Shown here one piece after another: positions 34,614 to 44,467 of a stretch of DNA of 64,000 bases (positions are counted from its first letter, which is position 1; each line of letters begins with the position of its first letter). A program made the translations under genes and the position numbers. The DNA is from Ixodes scapularis. Taxonomy: Eukaryota > Arthropoda > Arachnida > Ixodida > Ixodidae. The notes under the pieces are model-generated. The model saw only the letters and a list, made by a program, of their open reading frames with translations. It was not told the origin of the DNA and did no database searches. The stretch spans positions 111,404,831 through 111,468,830 of the forward strand of contig NW_024609846.1 in NCBI RefSeq assembly GCF_016920785.2, written 5' to 3'.

Positions 34614-34917
34614 ATCTAAGGCCGTTTTAATTTGCGAAAGTACATGAAATTTTATGGTCACTGACGGAATAAGAAATGGAGAATGTGGCTTATTGTGGAC
34701 ACATTTCTTGCTTCGTGATTCCTTTCTTGGCGTTCTTATTTTTGAATACCGAAGTCTCATTGGCTGCGCATCAATATTAAGATGCTCGAGACTCTCACGC
34801 CATGCATTTCTTAGGATGTCCGTTACTATTGGGAGCGTAAGGCTGCAGCGGGAAAAAAATTAGCACATGTGACCGATGACTAGAGCGGCCAAACCGTGAC
34901 ACGCCCGCTTTGGTTCC

Positions 34918-35106
34918 CGAGCGCGCCGATAGTGAGATTGCCAGTCACGTTTCATGTCTCAACGCGGTGGTGGCCGGCAGAAAATTGAGGGATGAGATAG
35001 CTTTCGGAAAGGGGGGGAGGGGGTGCTTTAGGATGGGCAGCTTTCTGCCGGCCACCCCCGCGTTGAGACATGGAACGTGACTGGCACTCTCGCTATCGGC
35101 GCGCTC
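34918..35106. mobile_element. Foldback element, ends CGAGCGCGCCGATAG
   Basis: CGAGCGCGCCGATAGTGAGA..CATGTCTCAACGCGG..GGCCGGCAGAAA pairs with TTTCTGCCGGCC..CCGCGTTGAGACATG..CTATCGGCGCGCTCG. The loop of about 60 bp contains a GGGGGGGAGGGGG run. The arms are about 65 bp. Confidence 0.85.
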
Positions 35107-35119
35107 GGCTGCAATGCCA

Positions 35120-35327
35120 AGCGTAAGTTAGTCTGCATATTTTTGCAGGGATTGTGCTGTCGCCAGAACGACGCTGAGCTTTAATTGGCACTGATTGAAG
35201 GACAGTGGGTAGACGTCAGAGTAAGCTGCCTTCGAGGTCTACCCACTATCCTTTAATCAGAGCCAATCAGAGCTTCGCGTTCTGACGTCACCACAAGCCC
35301 TGCAAAAGAAGCAGACGAACTTGCGCT
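35120..35327. mobile_element. Foldback MITE copy A (TCTGCxTxTTTTGCAGG ends)
   Basis: The ends AGCGTAAGTTAGTCTGC and GCAGACGAACTTGCGCT are inverted. The inner arms GATTGAAGGACAGTGGGTAG and CTACCCACTATCCTTTAATC also pair. It matches the copy at 38774-38984 along its whole length, so the boundaries are well supported. Copy A is about 208 bp. Confidence 0.9.
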
Positions 35328-38300
35328 GGGCATACGTTTAAGTTCGCAATATAATGGAAAATTAGTTCTTAGTATATTACAAGCAAGTATATAGGCTACA
35401 TTTCCTGTATTACACGGGGGGGGGGGGGGGGGGGGCAGTAAACCGCTGGAAACAACGAAAGGACTCCAGAAATTTAAAAATCTCGCAATAAAAATAGATA
35501 TAAAATATTCATGTCCTAAGGAAGAGTGAGCATGATGTTTCACTTGCTCTTTTTCATTCTCAAGTTGAATCGTGTTATCGAGCATTCTGATTAACTGGAA
35601 TCTTGCGTCCTTTCCACTGATTGACCACCTGCGAGTTTTTGCAAAAGACGTGATTGTAGAATTCTTTTTTCTTTGCAGGATACAGAAAGATGTTGGGCAA
35701 AGTAAAAACATTTACTAGGATTGCCTTTTAAAAGCATTTCTCAATGGGGTCGAGGGACAAGGGCTTTCTCGTTTGGGCTTTGTAGCTTCATTGAATATTA
35801 AAACAAAATTAAAGACAAAACAATTATACATAACATATTTCTTTCTCTACGGCCATAATAATGCCCAGGAACGAGCACAATTGGAACGAACAAATTGAAC
35901 TTGACATAAAAAGTATCTTAACCATGTTACAAAAGGAACCCACCGCAATATGCCTTCGAGGCGATTTCCCAAGCTATTCGACTGAACGAGTATAACAGTG
36001 TTCGTTTTCTCGAGTAGCACTTACCTCTCAACTAAACGTCTCAGGAAGTAATATTGAAAAGCGATAGCGAGGCTAGCCGATATTTCGCAGCCCTTTTCAA
36101 AGATGACCAAGAATCGCAACAGAAATGAAGCTAGCACCTCCCCTCTATCATAAAGACATCTCGATTGCGTCAGAGCTGGGCTATTTATGTACCCGACTGG
36201 CCGGCTGGCTACAAGTATATAAAATACGGAATCCAATTCCTTTTACAAAGGTCGTTGCTAAACACACCCAATTTTAGATTTTTTGCTCGTGTGCCTGCGC
36301 TCTCCTATCACGCATTTTCCATGTTGATTAAAGTACTTCAGTATTTTTTGCCAAAAAAGAAAAAAAAAGACGTAACAAAACACAGCCAGCGCTATTCTTA
36401 CAAAAATGTGCGCCCAAGAAGATATACTAATGTACCTATAAAATGCTCACGAAAGATGTTAACAAAATACAACCAACGCAAAAAAAAAGGCAAACGTCTC
36501 CCAAACTTAGAAAAGGAGCCTATAGCTTATTTTCGTTTAGTCACCATTGCAAACACTTGAGAAAAAAAAATCAATACCGGTATATTTCTTTATACGTTTA
36601 TACTTCTCACCTTCAAAAGAAGGCAGTGCTAAAATATTAGAGGTTATGAAACTCGCACAAATAATGCTTTCAGATAAGTTTCTTTTTTTTGCTGCTGTAT
36701 TATCGATTTTTTTTTTCTGTATAGAATTCGCCATTTTTACTTCAAGGCAATGTACAGTATATTGTACCCAATGTCTGTCAAAGCCGACACTCGAGTGCGG
36801 TCAGCTTGCTTCGCAGTATAAGAAAAGCAAAAAAATTTGGTAAAACATCGTTTGTAGGTTCAGTGGCGGCTTCCACGGGACAAGGTGTTGCCTTAAATTT
36901 CTGTTCACGATTGTCAATTTTTTTTTGTTTTTTTTTTTGTTTTATCATTCTCAAGAGTGTCTAAGTAATCTGAACAAACACTGCTTTATCTTTACATGCA
37001 AATAGAAAAGGAACAGATCAAAAAAAATTTGTAACGTTCTCGCTTTTTATTTGGTTAGCTTAAAAAGCCGCTCACTGACGTAGGTACCGAACACTTGTTG
37101 CGAAACGTAATTGCGTTAAAATGTGAGTGAGGTGCAGCGGCACTCGCTAGGCGTCTCGTTTTAGTGGCAGAATTGGGTCACAATTAGAAGGCACGCATCA
37201 CAAACCGTAAAACATTTCTAACTTGCTATGTACATCAAGGGTACATTCAAATCTTCAGACCTCTTTTCATGGTGCTAACTTGCGCCCCAAACGTGCCCAG
37301 CACACATATTGTCTGCACTTCTGCGCGGGAGTTCGTCTTCAATATGAAAGACACATTTTATGAAAGATTTATGAATTTGTGGATTGTGTGGAGGTTACAA
37401 TTTTGTACAAGAGCCATAAAAATGTTCGTGTGACTACACTCAGTACAGCAATTATTTATGTACATTTAACCAGCCCGGCCAGTGGCGTCAGCGAAATATA
37501 TCCTAATTAGAAGGGTAAAATATACCAGCGGTGAAAAGGATGGACACCCATAATTGCCACTATGCACCAATACACTGGTCTATAATAAAGCCCGCGTTTG
37601 TCCACACCGGGTGCAGGCACTACCGTTGAGTAGGTCTACAAAAGATCTAAAAGAAGTAATCATTTTGCTTCGAGTAAACAAATTTTTGAAGTTACGTGCA
37701 CATCACCGAATGCATGGCCGTCACTCTACTTGCAAAAACGAGCAGCAGCGCTCGTGATGTCAGATGTTGTATTCGAGAGCAGAGGACGTTCCCTCCTTCA
37801 CGACGTTGCGCGTTGCAGTGATTGATAGTGAGCGTCCGTGGTGTTGCGAATTGTGTCTGGTTTAGGCCATTTGCGGAATGCGATGCAGGTGTGGGGAGAA
37901 TTGATGATGGGCTGTGGGGTGCAATAACACAACGAAAAAATTCAGCAGATTGATATCTCATGGGTTTCAGACCAAGAAGTCTCTCAGACGGAAGTGGGTT
38001 CAAGCAGTCCGACGCGAACCCTGGCTCTTGGCGTTCGCGCCGTGCTAGAAAACAGTTCGCATTGTACTATGGCACACAAAACCTTCCGTGTCTTTCATTC
38101 TGCTTCTAAAGCGGCATCTGGGTCCATACGTCGGCAGATCGTGAAAGCAGCCGAAATGGGGACTCCCCTCGGAGGCGACGCTGGTGGATCAAATGCAAAC
38201 GGTGAATCGTCTAAACTCTTGCGCTGAAACGCTTATAAAAATTGCTGGTTATTGCTTAACTCAAACTAGCTTGATAAATCGCAGTCCATTATTTCCCACG

Positions 38301-38639
38301 AACGATCACGACGGCCTTTTGACTGCTTCTGACGCTGGGCAAAACAGGTTCAAGCTGCCCATATGCTGATGTTCATGCAAGATCTGACGTCACAAAAAGT
38401 TGGCAGATAAGTTAAGTTACTTGTTAGTTTCGGCTTGAATTGTATCGTATTTCTACAATTAAAAATTATTTGAAACGTTTTAGGAAAATTTACTTGCAGC
38501 TCTGGGCTTAGTTTCTCGCGCTCTTTCGGAAATATGTTTAGTTGAAAATGTTCAAATCGACACCGGAGCTGAAGCTCAGGGTAAATTTTTGCCGTATATA
38601 TAAGTATTGCTTCTCAGAAAGAGAGAGTGCTCTTTTAGG
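35328..38639. other. Unassigned AT-rich stretch
   Basis: Contains a 20-base G homopolymer (35416-35435) and many short chance frames. No gene, RNA or element boundary is recognised. A frame at 37994-38227 is GC-richer but shows no motif. Confidence 0.4.
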
Positions 38640-38768
38640 AGTTTTACTAGTTCGTTCCGATACCTCCTATAACGAAACCCGATACTCCGCCGACGCCTCT
38701 GCGCGTGCCCCATATCGTTATCGGATATCGTTATGGGAGGCATCGAAACCATTTACTAAAACTTTCTA
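38640..38768. repeat. Inverted repeat, ends AGTTTTACTAGTTCGTTCC
   Basis: AGTTTTACTAGTTCGTTCCG..GATACCTCCTATAACG at 38640-38684 pairs with CGTTATGGGAGGCATCG..TTTACTAAAACT near 38722-38768, with several mismatches. It lies a few bases from the next foldback MITE. Confidence 0.7.
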
Positions 38769-38773
38769 TGCGG

Positions 38774-38984
38774 AGCGCACGTTCGTCTGCTTCTTTTGTA
38801 GGGGGTGTTGTGTCGTCAGAACGACGCTGACCTTTGATTGGCTCTGATTGAAAGGATAGTGGGTAGGCTTCAAAGCAAGCTGCCTTGAGGTCTACCCCCT
38901 ATCCTTCAATCAGAGCCAATCAGAGCAATGCGTCATTCTGACGTCACCACAACTTCTGCAAAAAGAAGCAGACGCACTTGCGCT
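38774..38984. mobile_element. Foldback MITE copy B
   Basis: A 211-bp relative of 35120-35327: the same AACGACGCTGA, GATTGAAAGGATAGTGGGTAG, AATCAGAGCCAATCAGAGC and TCTGACGTCACCACAA blocks in the same order. Its ends AGCGCACGTTCGTCTGC and GCAGACGCACTTGCGCT are nearly perfect inverted repeats. Confidence 0.9.
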
Positions 38985-41900
38985 TCGCGTTAGCTCATGT
39001 AGGAACGGGAAAAGACAAATAACGCAGCAAGAAACATTCCCGGCGTTCGTTAAGCTGTCCGAGCCTAAACGATAGCATCACAAACATGTTACGAGAGCGC
39101 TCTAGCTACTTCCTATGTTATGGTGGCTGACAAGTTAAGCAACACGAGGTGTGTGGCTTCTTGTGTTCACACTTCTTCCTTCGTCATTTGTTCTTCGGTG
39201 TGCTTATTGGCTAAGGTTTAATCTCATTCGCTTAGGGGCGATAATAAGATGTTCGGGACCCCCGTCATGCCTTGAGGGTTTTAAGGTGCCGGTGACAGTA
39301 GTAAAAATAATGTCAATTATATATGTTCAGAGTGCGCCACAGGGCAATATGCATGCAGATACTTTTGAGGTTATGAGTGTTATCAACCTTGCTTTCCGAG
39401 TGCGTTCCTCTTTCCCTCGTGCAGAGGATTTTTTTTTTTTTTTTTTTTTGCGCGTGCGTTTTCGGGAGAAAGAAAATATCGCAAAAATCAGTGCTGAAGT
39501 AAGGAAATCTTAGTGCCACACACGACACATTCATTGACTATACGCCTGCTCAACGTGGTTGGCGCTTTGCCGCTTGACAGCGTTGCATGGCATTGGAACC
39601 ATCTTCGTGCTACTATGCGATGCTTCAAGTTTCATACAATAAATTGATGTGCCGCAAAAAAAAAAAAAAAAAAAAGAAGCAACTAGGCAAGGGTGAGTAT
39701 GCAATCATTCTAAAAGAACTTGAAGGCAAGTGCCGCGTGAATGGTTATTGTTCGTCGCTGCAAAGTGATGTGCCATTCTGCATCTGCATCTGGGCTCACG
39801 TATGTGTGTGCGGATGTCTGTATGCGTCGGTGTGCTTTTGCGCTTGAGAGATAGACGAACTCAAAAGGGGTGAGGGAAAGAAAGCTTTTGTATACTATAC
39901 GTCCATGTCTTTCTTATCGATCACGTGCAGAATCGATTTGCGATATTCAGTTGAGAACACAAGACGAGGATGTTTTTGTTTTGAAGGCTTAAACACATTG
40001 TCAGGCCCGTCATTCGCCGAGCTTCCTCCGTTGATAGCAGCAGTTGACCCTTCCAATTGCTTTGCTGGAGAGCAGCCGCTGCAGATTCTTAGAGTGTGGC
40101 CTTATCTGCACTGCATGCTGACTAGTTATGATTCCCATATACATTTATTTCTGTAATAGATCATTAAAACCTCAAAGAGGGCGAAATTTTCCGATCAGAT
40201 TACGAAATACCATATGCAATAACGCAAATTGAGTAAGATTTTCTTGGGCAATAAACATCCGTTAGAAGCCTTTTTTTAATTATTACTGCAATTAGCTCGA
40301 ACAGTTCGATATTTGTCCTGTTTAGGTCACCTTGTAATGTTTTAAGTTGATTGAAATCTGAGTTGTCTGAACACAGGCAATCCACTTCAATAGCAAGAGC
40401 AAAAGGGACACTCTTCGATCATTAGGTTTATTTGATAGGCACACAAATCACGATTACATGGCAGCAATTCCCTCAAGTAAAGGCAAAGTGAAAAAAGAAA
40501 AAGAAAAACAGCGTATCGTGTTTCGAACTTCATCGACCCATTGTATTAGCTGTAAGTGAAGTTGACAATAACAACGCATAGAGACAACTAAAAAAAGACG
40601 AATCGACTTGATTTGACGCTTTATTTTCTTTATGCGTTGTTATTGCGAGTATGATAACAAAACTTTGGGGGTTTTAATCCCTACGTTTGTGATCAGTTTA
40701 CCAAAAATAAAATAGAAACGCATATCTCTTTCGTGAACTAGGCAGACAAGCTGTCAACATAGCTATTCAACAAAGGAAGCTTCGATGGCAACTGGAACTA
40801 TCTTCGGTAGCATCATATGTAAAAAATATATTCTTTTGTCGCAGGCTAGTTAAGCCAAAAAAAGTAAGAACAGCTACTATTAAGGTGCAGCGGTCAGTGC
40901 CTAAGTTTCTTGAATGTTCGTACAGGGAGTCTAGTTCGTTATGTCAAATCACGCAGGGGATGCTCTCCCCGGATTAAGTTCATCACATTTCCTTCTCTTT
41001 TTAATGCAGTTCCTGGGCGTGCTCCCAAGGAGACCACAATCTGGCTGTTTGCGGGGTGACGGAGCTTTTGTATTTTAATTTATGGCTAACCCACCGCCAA
41101 TCATCGCGTCTTTATATATAGGGCGTTACGCCAAGATCATTCCTGCTGATCGTAATCTTTCTGATTCGGCCACAGTTAGCAATATTTCCTAGAGTAAAAA
41201 CACCAGCCAACATTATCTGCTTTAAATACAGTTTGTTCATTTATTCCTATTTCGTTTATAAAATGTCGGCATACTGCGGCGACGATGACTCAGCGATTGT
41301 ACCCGAGCCTGACACCAAGCGTTCGTCACCGCCTTAATTGACCGCGAGTCCTCGCCGAAATAAACCCTTGTACAACCTGTGCCGATGCCCAGTAGTAAAG
41401 TGGTGGCATCTGCGCAAGTCATCCTAGCCACCACTTCACCTGAACATAGCCTCTCAAACCAGTCACATGCGCGAAATTTACTTTGAGGGCAGTGAGATGT
41501 GTCAAAGTGCGAAATATATTGAGTTGCCATGAGGCTGCATTTCAAACATGTCCATGGAAGAACATCATGAATTTGAAATGGAGTCAAAACTAACAGTACC
41601 AGGTAGTGTAGAACAACGCTAAAAGAAAGCAAAGGCAGGAAATCTCAGTGAAAAATATAGCTCAATTAAAAAAAAAATTAAAATCGAGTCATAGATTGGT
41701 TGTTTCATAAACATTTTTCTCTACCTCCCGAATTGTCAAAGTAGTTTAAACCACAGAATGTTGCCCCAGTATTCCTCTACTGTCGTGTTGTCTTCAAAGA
41801 TCGGTTATACGTAAAATGTACTTTCCTGTTTGCTAAGTGAAGTCTTTAAATATTTAAGCAAATACGTACTTGTACGCTCATTGAATTTGTTGATCACGAA

Positions 41901-42570
41901 GAACTGCACTAAAAATGAGCAAAGTTCCGAACAAACAGAAACAGTTCCTCTCTTTTTGTACGAGGTGAATCTAAGAATCCTTTTTCACGGATAGCTCCTG
42001 CGGGAGTATTAACGTCTGTGTCGCACATGTGCTGTTCCACCGGCCCCGACGTCATATCGTAAGACAGTAAGTATTTTACTGTGCGTGGCAATCCGACGGC
42101 CCACCAGCTGTATGTGATAAGAATTCTGAATGTCCAAATGTCAGACCACGTATGGCATACGCGATTCATAGAAAAGCTTACGAAATTTATAGACTAAACG
42201 TAATAAGCGAGGGATTGCTTCCGAAACGTGTTCGATTGTTTAATGGTAGGTCGTCTCTAGTCACATAAGATTGGTAGACGAAATATTGAAAACAATTCGG
42301 AGAAACGATGTTTTATAACATCCCGTCTGGCAACATAAGTTCCTGAAGTTTGGAAATCATTGCTTCTCTAAATCGTTAGAAAACATTTCAATAGCACAAA
42401 TGGTTTTCAGGCACGACGTCAAAAATGTTTGCTCAAGTCTCCGGCGCGTCAGACGCCTATAAGAAGAGCAACCAGGAACGTCTTCCCCCATATGTAAAAT
42501 ATTGAATACATCGGAAGATATATTAAGCTTATTCACAGCCCATTTCAAATAAAACATTTTGCAAGCAATG
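38985..42570. other. Unassigned stretch
   Basis: No clear element boundaries. Poly-T (39429-39449) and poly-A (39656-39676) tracts could be remnants of processed insertions. One coding-like minus frame (41237-41632) is listed separately. Confidence 0.4.
41237..41632 (-). other. Cysteine-containing open frame, possible secreted-protein relic
   Basis: A 131-codon minus frame starts with a hydrophobic segment that could act as a signal peptide (LSFSVVLHYLVLLVL). It then holds spaced cysteines (CDWFERLCSGEVV, then TCADATT and GTGC). The C-x(6)-C..V..C..GC spacing loosely recalls single-VWC or 8.9-kDa-type salivary proteins of ticks, but the usual YPxCC end is absent. It may be chance or a decayed exon. 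The best coding stretch is 41330-41500. Confidence 0.2.
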
Positions 42571-42740
42571 TTGCCTCTCCACTAGAAATGGAGAGAACGC
42601 TGGTTCGATACCAGGACCAGGGAGATTTTTTTCGGTCGCGGACAAGTCACCTAGCTGTGTTTAGAGTTCTGGGTTTGTCCTTTCGCCCCTTTGTTCCTTT
42701 TCTCAGGGGATTTTTTTCGTTATTCTTGTCCAACTCGCTT
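42571..42740 (+). mobile_element. tRNA-derived SINE, copy 1 (5' truncated)
   Basis: An anticodon-arm-like CTCTCCACTAGAAATGGAGAG and a perfect B box GGTTCGATACC (42602-42612) are followed by AGGACCAGGGAGATTTTTTT. The D-arm half is missing or diverged. The tail (CGGTCGCGG..AAGTCACCTAGC..TGTG) resembles that of copy 2 about 285 bp downstream. Confidence 0.7.
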
Positions 42741-42852
42741 GCACCTTTGCAGTCAATTGCATTATCATCATAACCTTATAATGCAGGCCGTTCAACCTTG
42801 TTGGTGTTGCCTAGTGGCAGCTGATAAACCCCGTTTGCTCTGCTGATGTGTA

Positions 42853-43020
42853 ACTTCTGGTTAGCTCAGTTGGTAGAACACTCCACTGAAAATGGAGAGG
42901 TCCCTGGTTGGATACCAGGACCAGGCGAATTTTTTTAGTCGCACATCAGTCACGTAGGTGTGTCTGGAGTTTTCTGTTTACCCTTTGTTCCCCTTGTTCT
43001 TCTTCTCCAGATTTACAAAG
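42853..43020 (+). mobile_element. tRNA-derived SINE, copy 2 with nearly intact cloverleaf
   Basis: The 72 nt at 42853-42924 fold as a tRNA: acceptor TTCTGGT against ACCAGGC (five pairs plus one wobble), D arm TAGCTCAGTTGG, anticodon stem CTCCA/TGGAG with loop CTGAAAA (GAA, Phe-like), T arm CCTGG-TTGGATA-CCAGG. No CCA is encoded, as expected for a eukaryote. GAATTTTTTT and a tail shared with copy 1 follow, which marks it as a SINE head. The B box has C to G (TTGGATA), so Pol III activity may be reduced. A GAATTTTT junction after a tRNA head is familiar from tick SINEs. Confidence 0.75.
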
Positions 43021-44347
43021 TTGGAGCTCTTTACAAAACAATGTTTATAATTGGCAGGAATAAAAAACAACACCTTTATACTCTCTCACTAGCAATGCTT
43101 CATTTTCTACTTCACTACTTAACGAACAAACCTCCTCAGTGTTCATTCTTTTTTTTTTTTTGTCTTCTGGAGCGCATGATTAAGTTGTCTGGGAAAGACA
43201 AATTTCCTCTACGTTACGAGCACCGGGGTTTGTTGTTTCTCTGTTTTCTTTCGCAAAGGTAACGTCTTCGCGTCCCTCTTTGCTGCTTTATGTTGAGCTC
43301 CATTTACTCTCGCTTTGCGCAGAAAGCGAAAAAAAAAGAAAACTGCTCAGATGAGTTTTTAGCTTCTTCTAATGGGCAAGCCTCGACAACTTCTTTTGAA
43401 GAAACAGGTTATAAAATGACTAACTAGCTAAGGCAAACCATGCCTTTGAAGTGTTTTTGCGGTGCTGTGTGCCGTTCTCTGGACCGATTAGCCTCGAAAG
43501 CTTTAATAAACATTCCTCAGAGAAAAATACCAAAATATGAAGTGTGAAGGCAGAGAAACGTGTAATTGGGGGGGGGGGGGGGGGGGGGGGGAGATGTCTG
43601 GCTATTACGACCCACACTTGCGGCTCGCAGGTTTCGCATTTTGGCTTTTCAGAAATAAAAGTACCATCAGACACAATACTTCGTTTAAAGTTTAAACTAC
43701 TAAAAAACATTTCTTCCGAAGTTATGTATGTACAAAATGGAAGTGAGCAAAATTGTATTTATTATCTCAAGAAAAAAATCGATCGACTTATCATGATTAC
43801 GTTCGTGATGGAAACACAGTTCTTTAACTATGAATCAATGTTGTTCAGGATGAATTTCAAACGCTGTCAGCTGGCCGTGAAGTTCGTAACTTTGTGTTCT
43901 AGTACAAAACTGTACACATCAGAGTAGCGCTTACCCGTCTCGTTTTTCTTTTTTTATTCGTCTCTACAAGAAACAGCCGTGAATAAGAAATGTTCTGCAC
44001 ACAATGTTTCGCCACTTTTTCCGCATTTTACAAACTGAAAACCGTCTTAAAACGCTCAGTGAATTCGTAGGTGTTTTCAGTAGTGTGCGCGCTTTAACAG
44101 TACGCTTACCACTCAATTGCCCTAGCGCTTGTATTAATGAATGTGTGCTTATCGATATCAGCATCTAGGCTACGAATGTTTATAGGCAGCAAATAAACGA
44201 AATTACATAACATATACATGAGCCTGCAACCGAAGAGCGACAACATCCTTAGACGTTTTTTACACCGGAGCTGTTAAGGGCTAGTTTCCCCAGTATCGTG
44301 TCCGGGGGCAAATAAATGTCGACACAAAACTCCGGACAGCTACCGCA
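43021..44347. other. Unassigned stretch with a 24-base G tract
   Basis: The G homopolymer lies at 43568-43591. Frames on either strand across it (poly-Gly or poly-Pro) are artefacts. Nothing else is recognised. Confidence 0.4.
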
Positions 44348-44467
44348 ATCTATGAGCGACGACGCAACCAGATATCCGGCTTGCGGGTTGTCTGGTTACC
44401 GCCGTCGCTCATAGATGGCGGCAACGTTTCTAGCCTTTCCACCCTGGTTGTCACCAGAGTGGAAAGG
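44348..44467. repeat. Two consecutive hairpins before the satellite-like array
   Basis: ATCTATGAGCGACGACG pairs with CGCCGTCGCTCATAGAT (44348-44416), with inner CAACCAGA and TCTGGTT also pairing. Then CCTTTCCAC (44434-44442) pairs with GTGGAAAGG (44459-44467). The second hairpin abuts the first 24-bp monomer of the array. Confidence 0.75.

Noticed and set aside
42853..42924. Functional tRNA-Phe gene
   Set aside because: The D stem and acceptor contain mismatches, the B box is altered (TTGGATA), and a SINE tail shared with a neighbouring copy follows.
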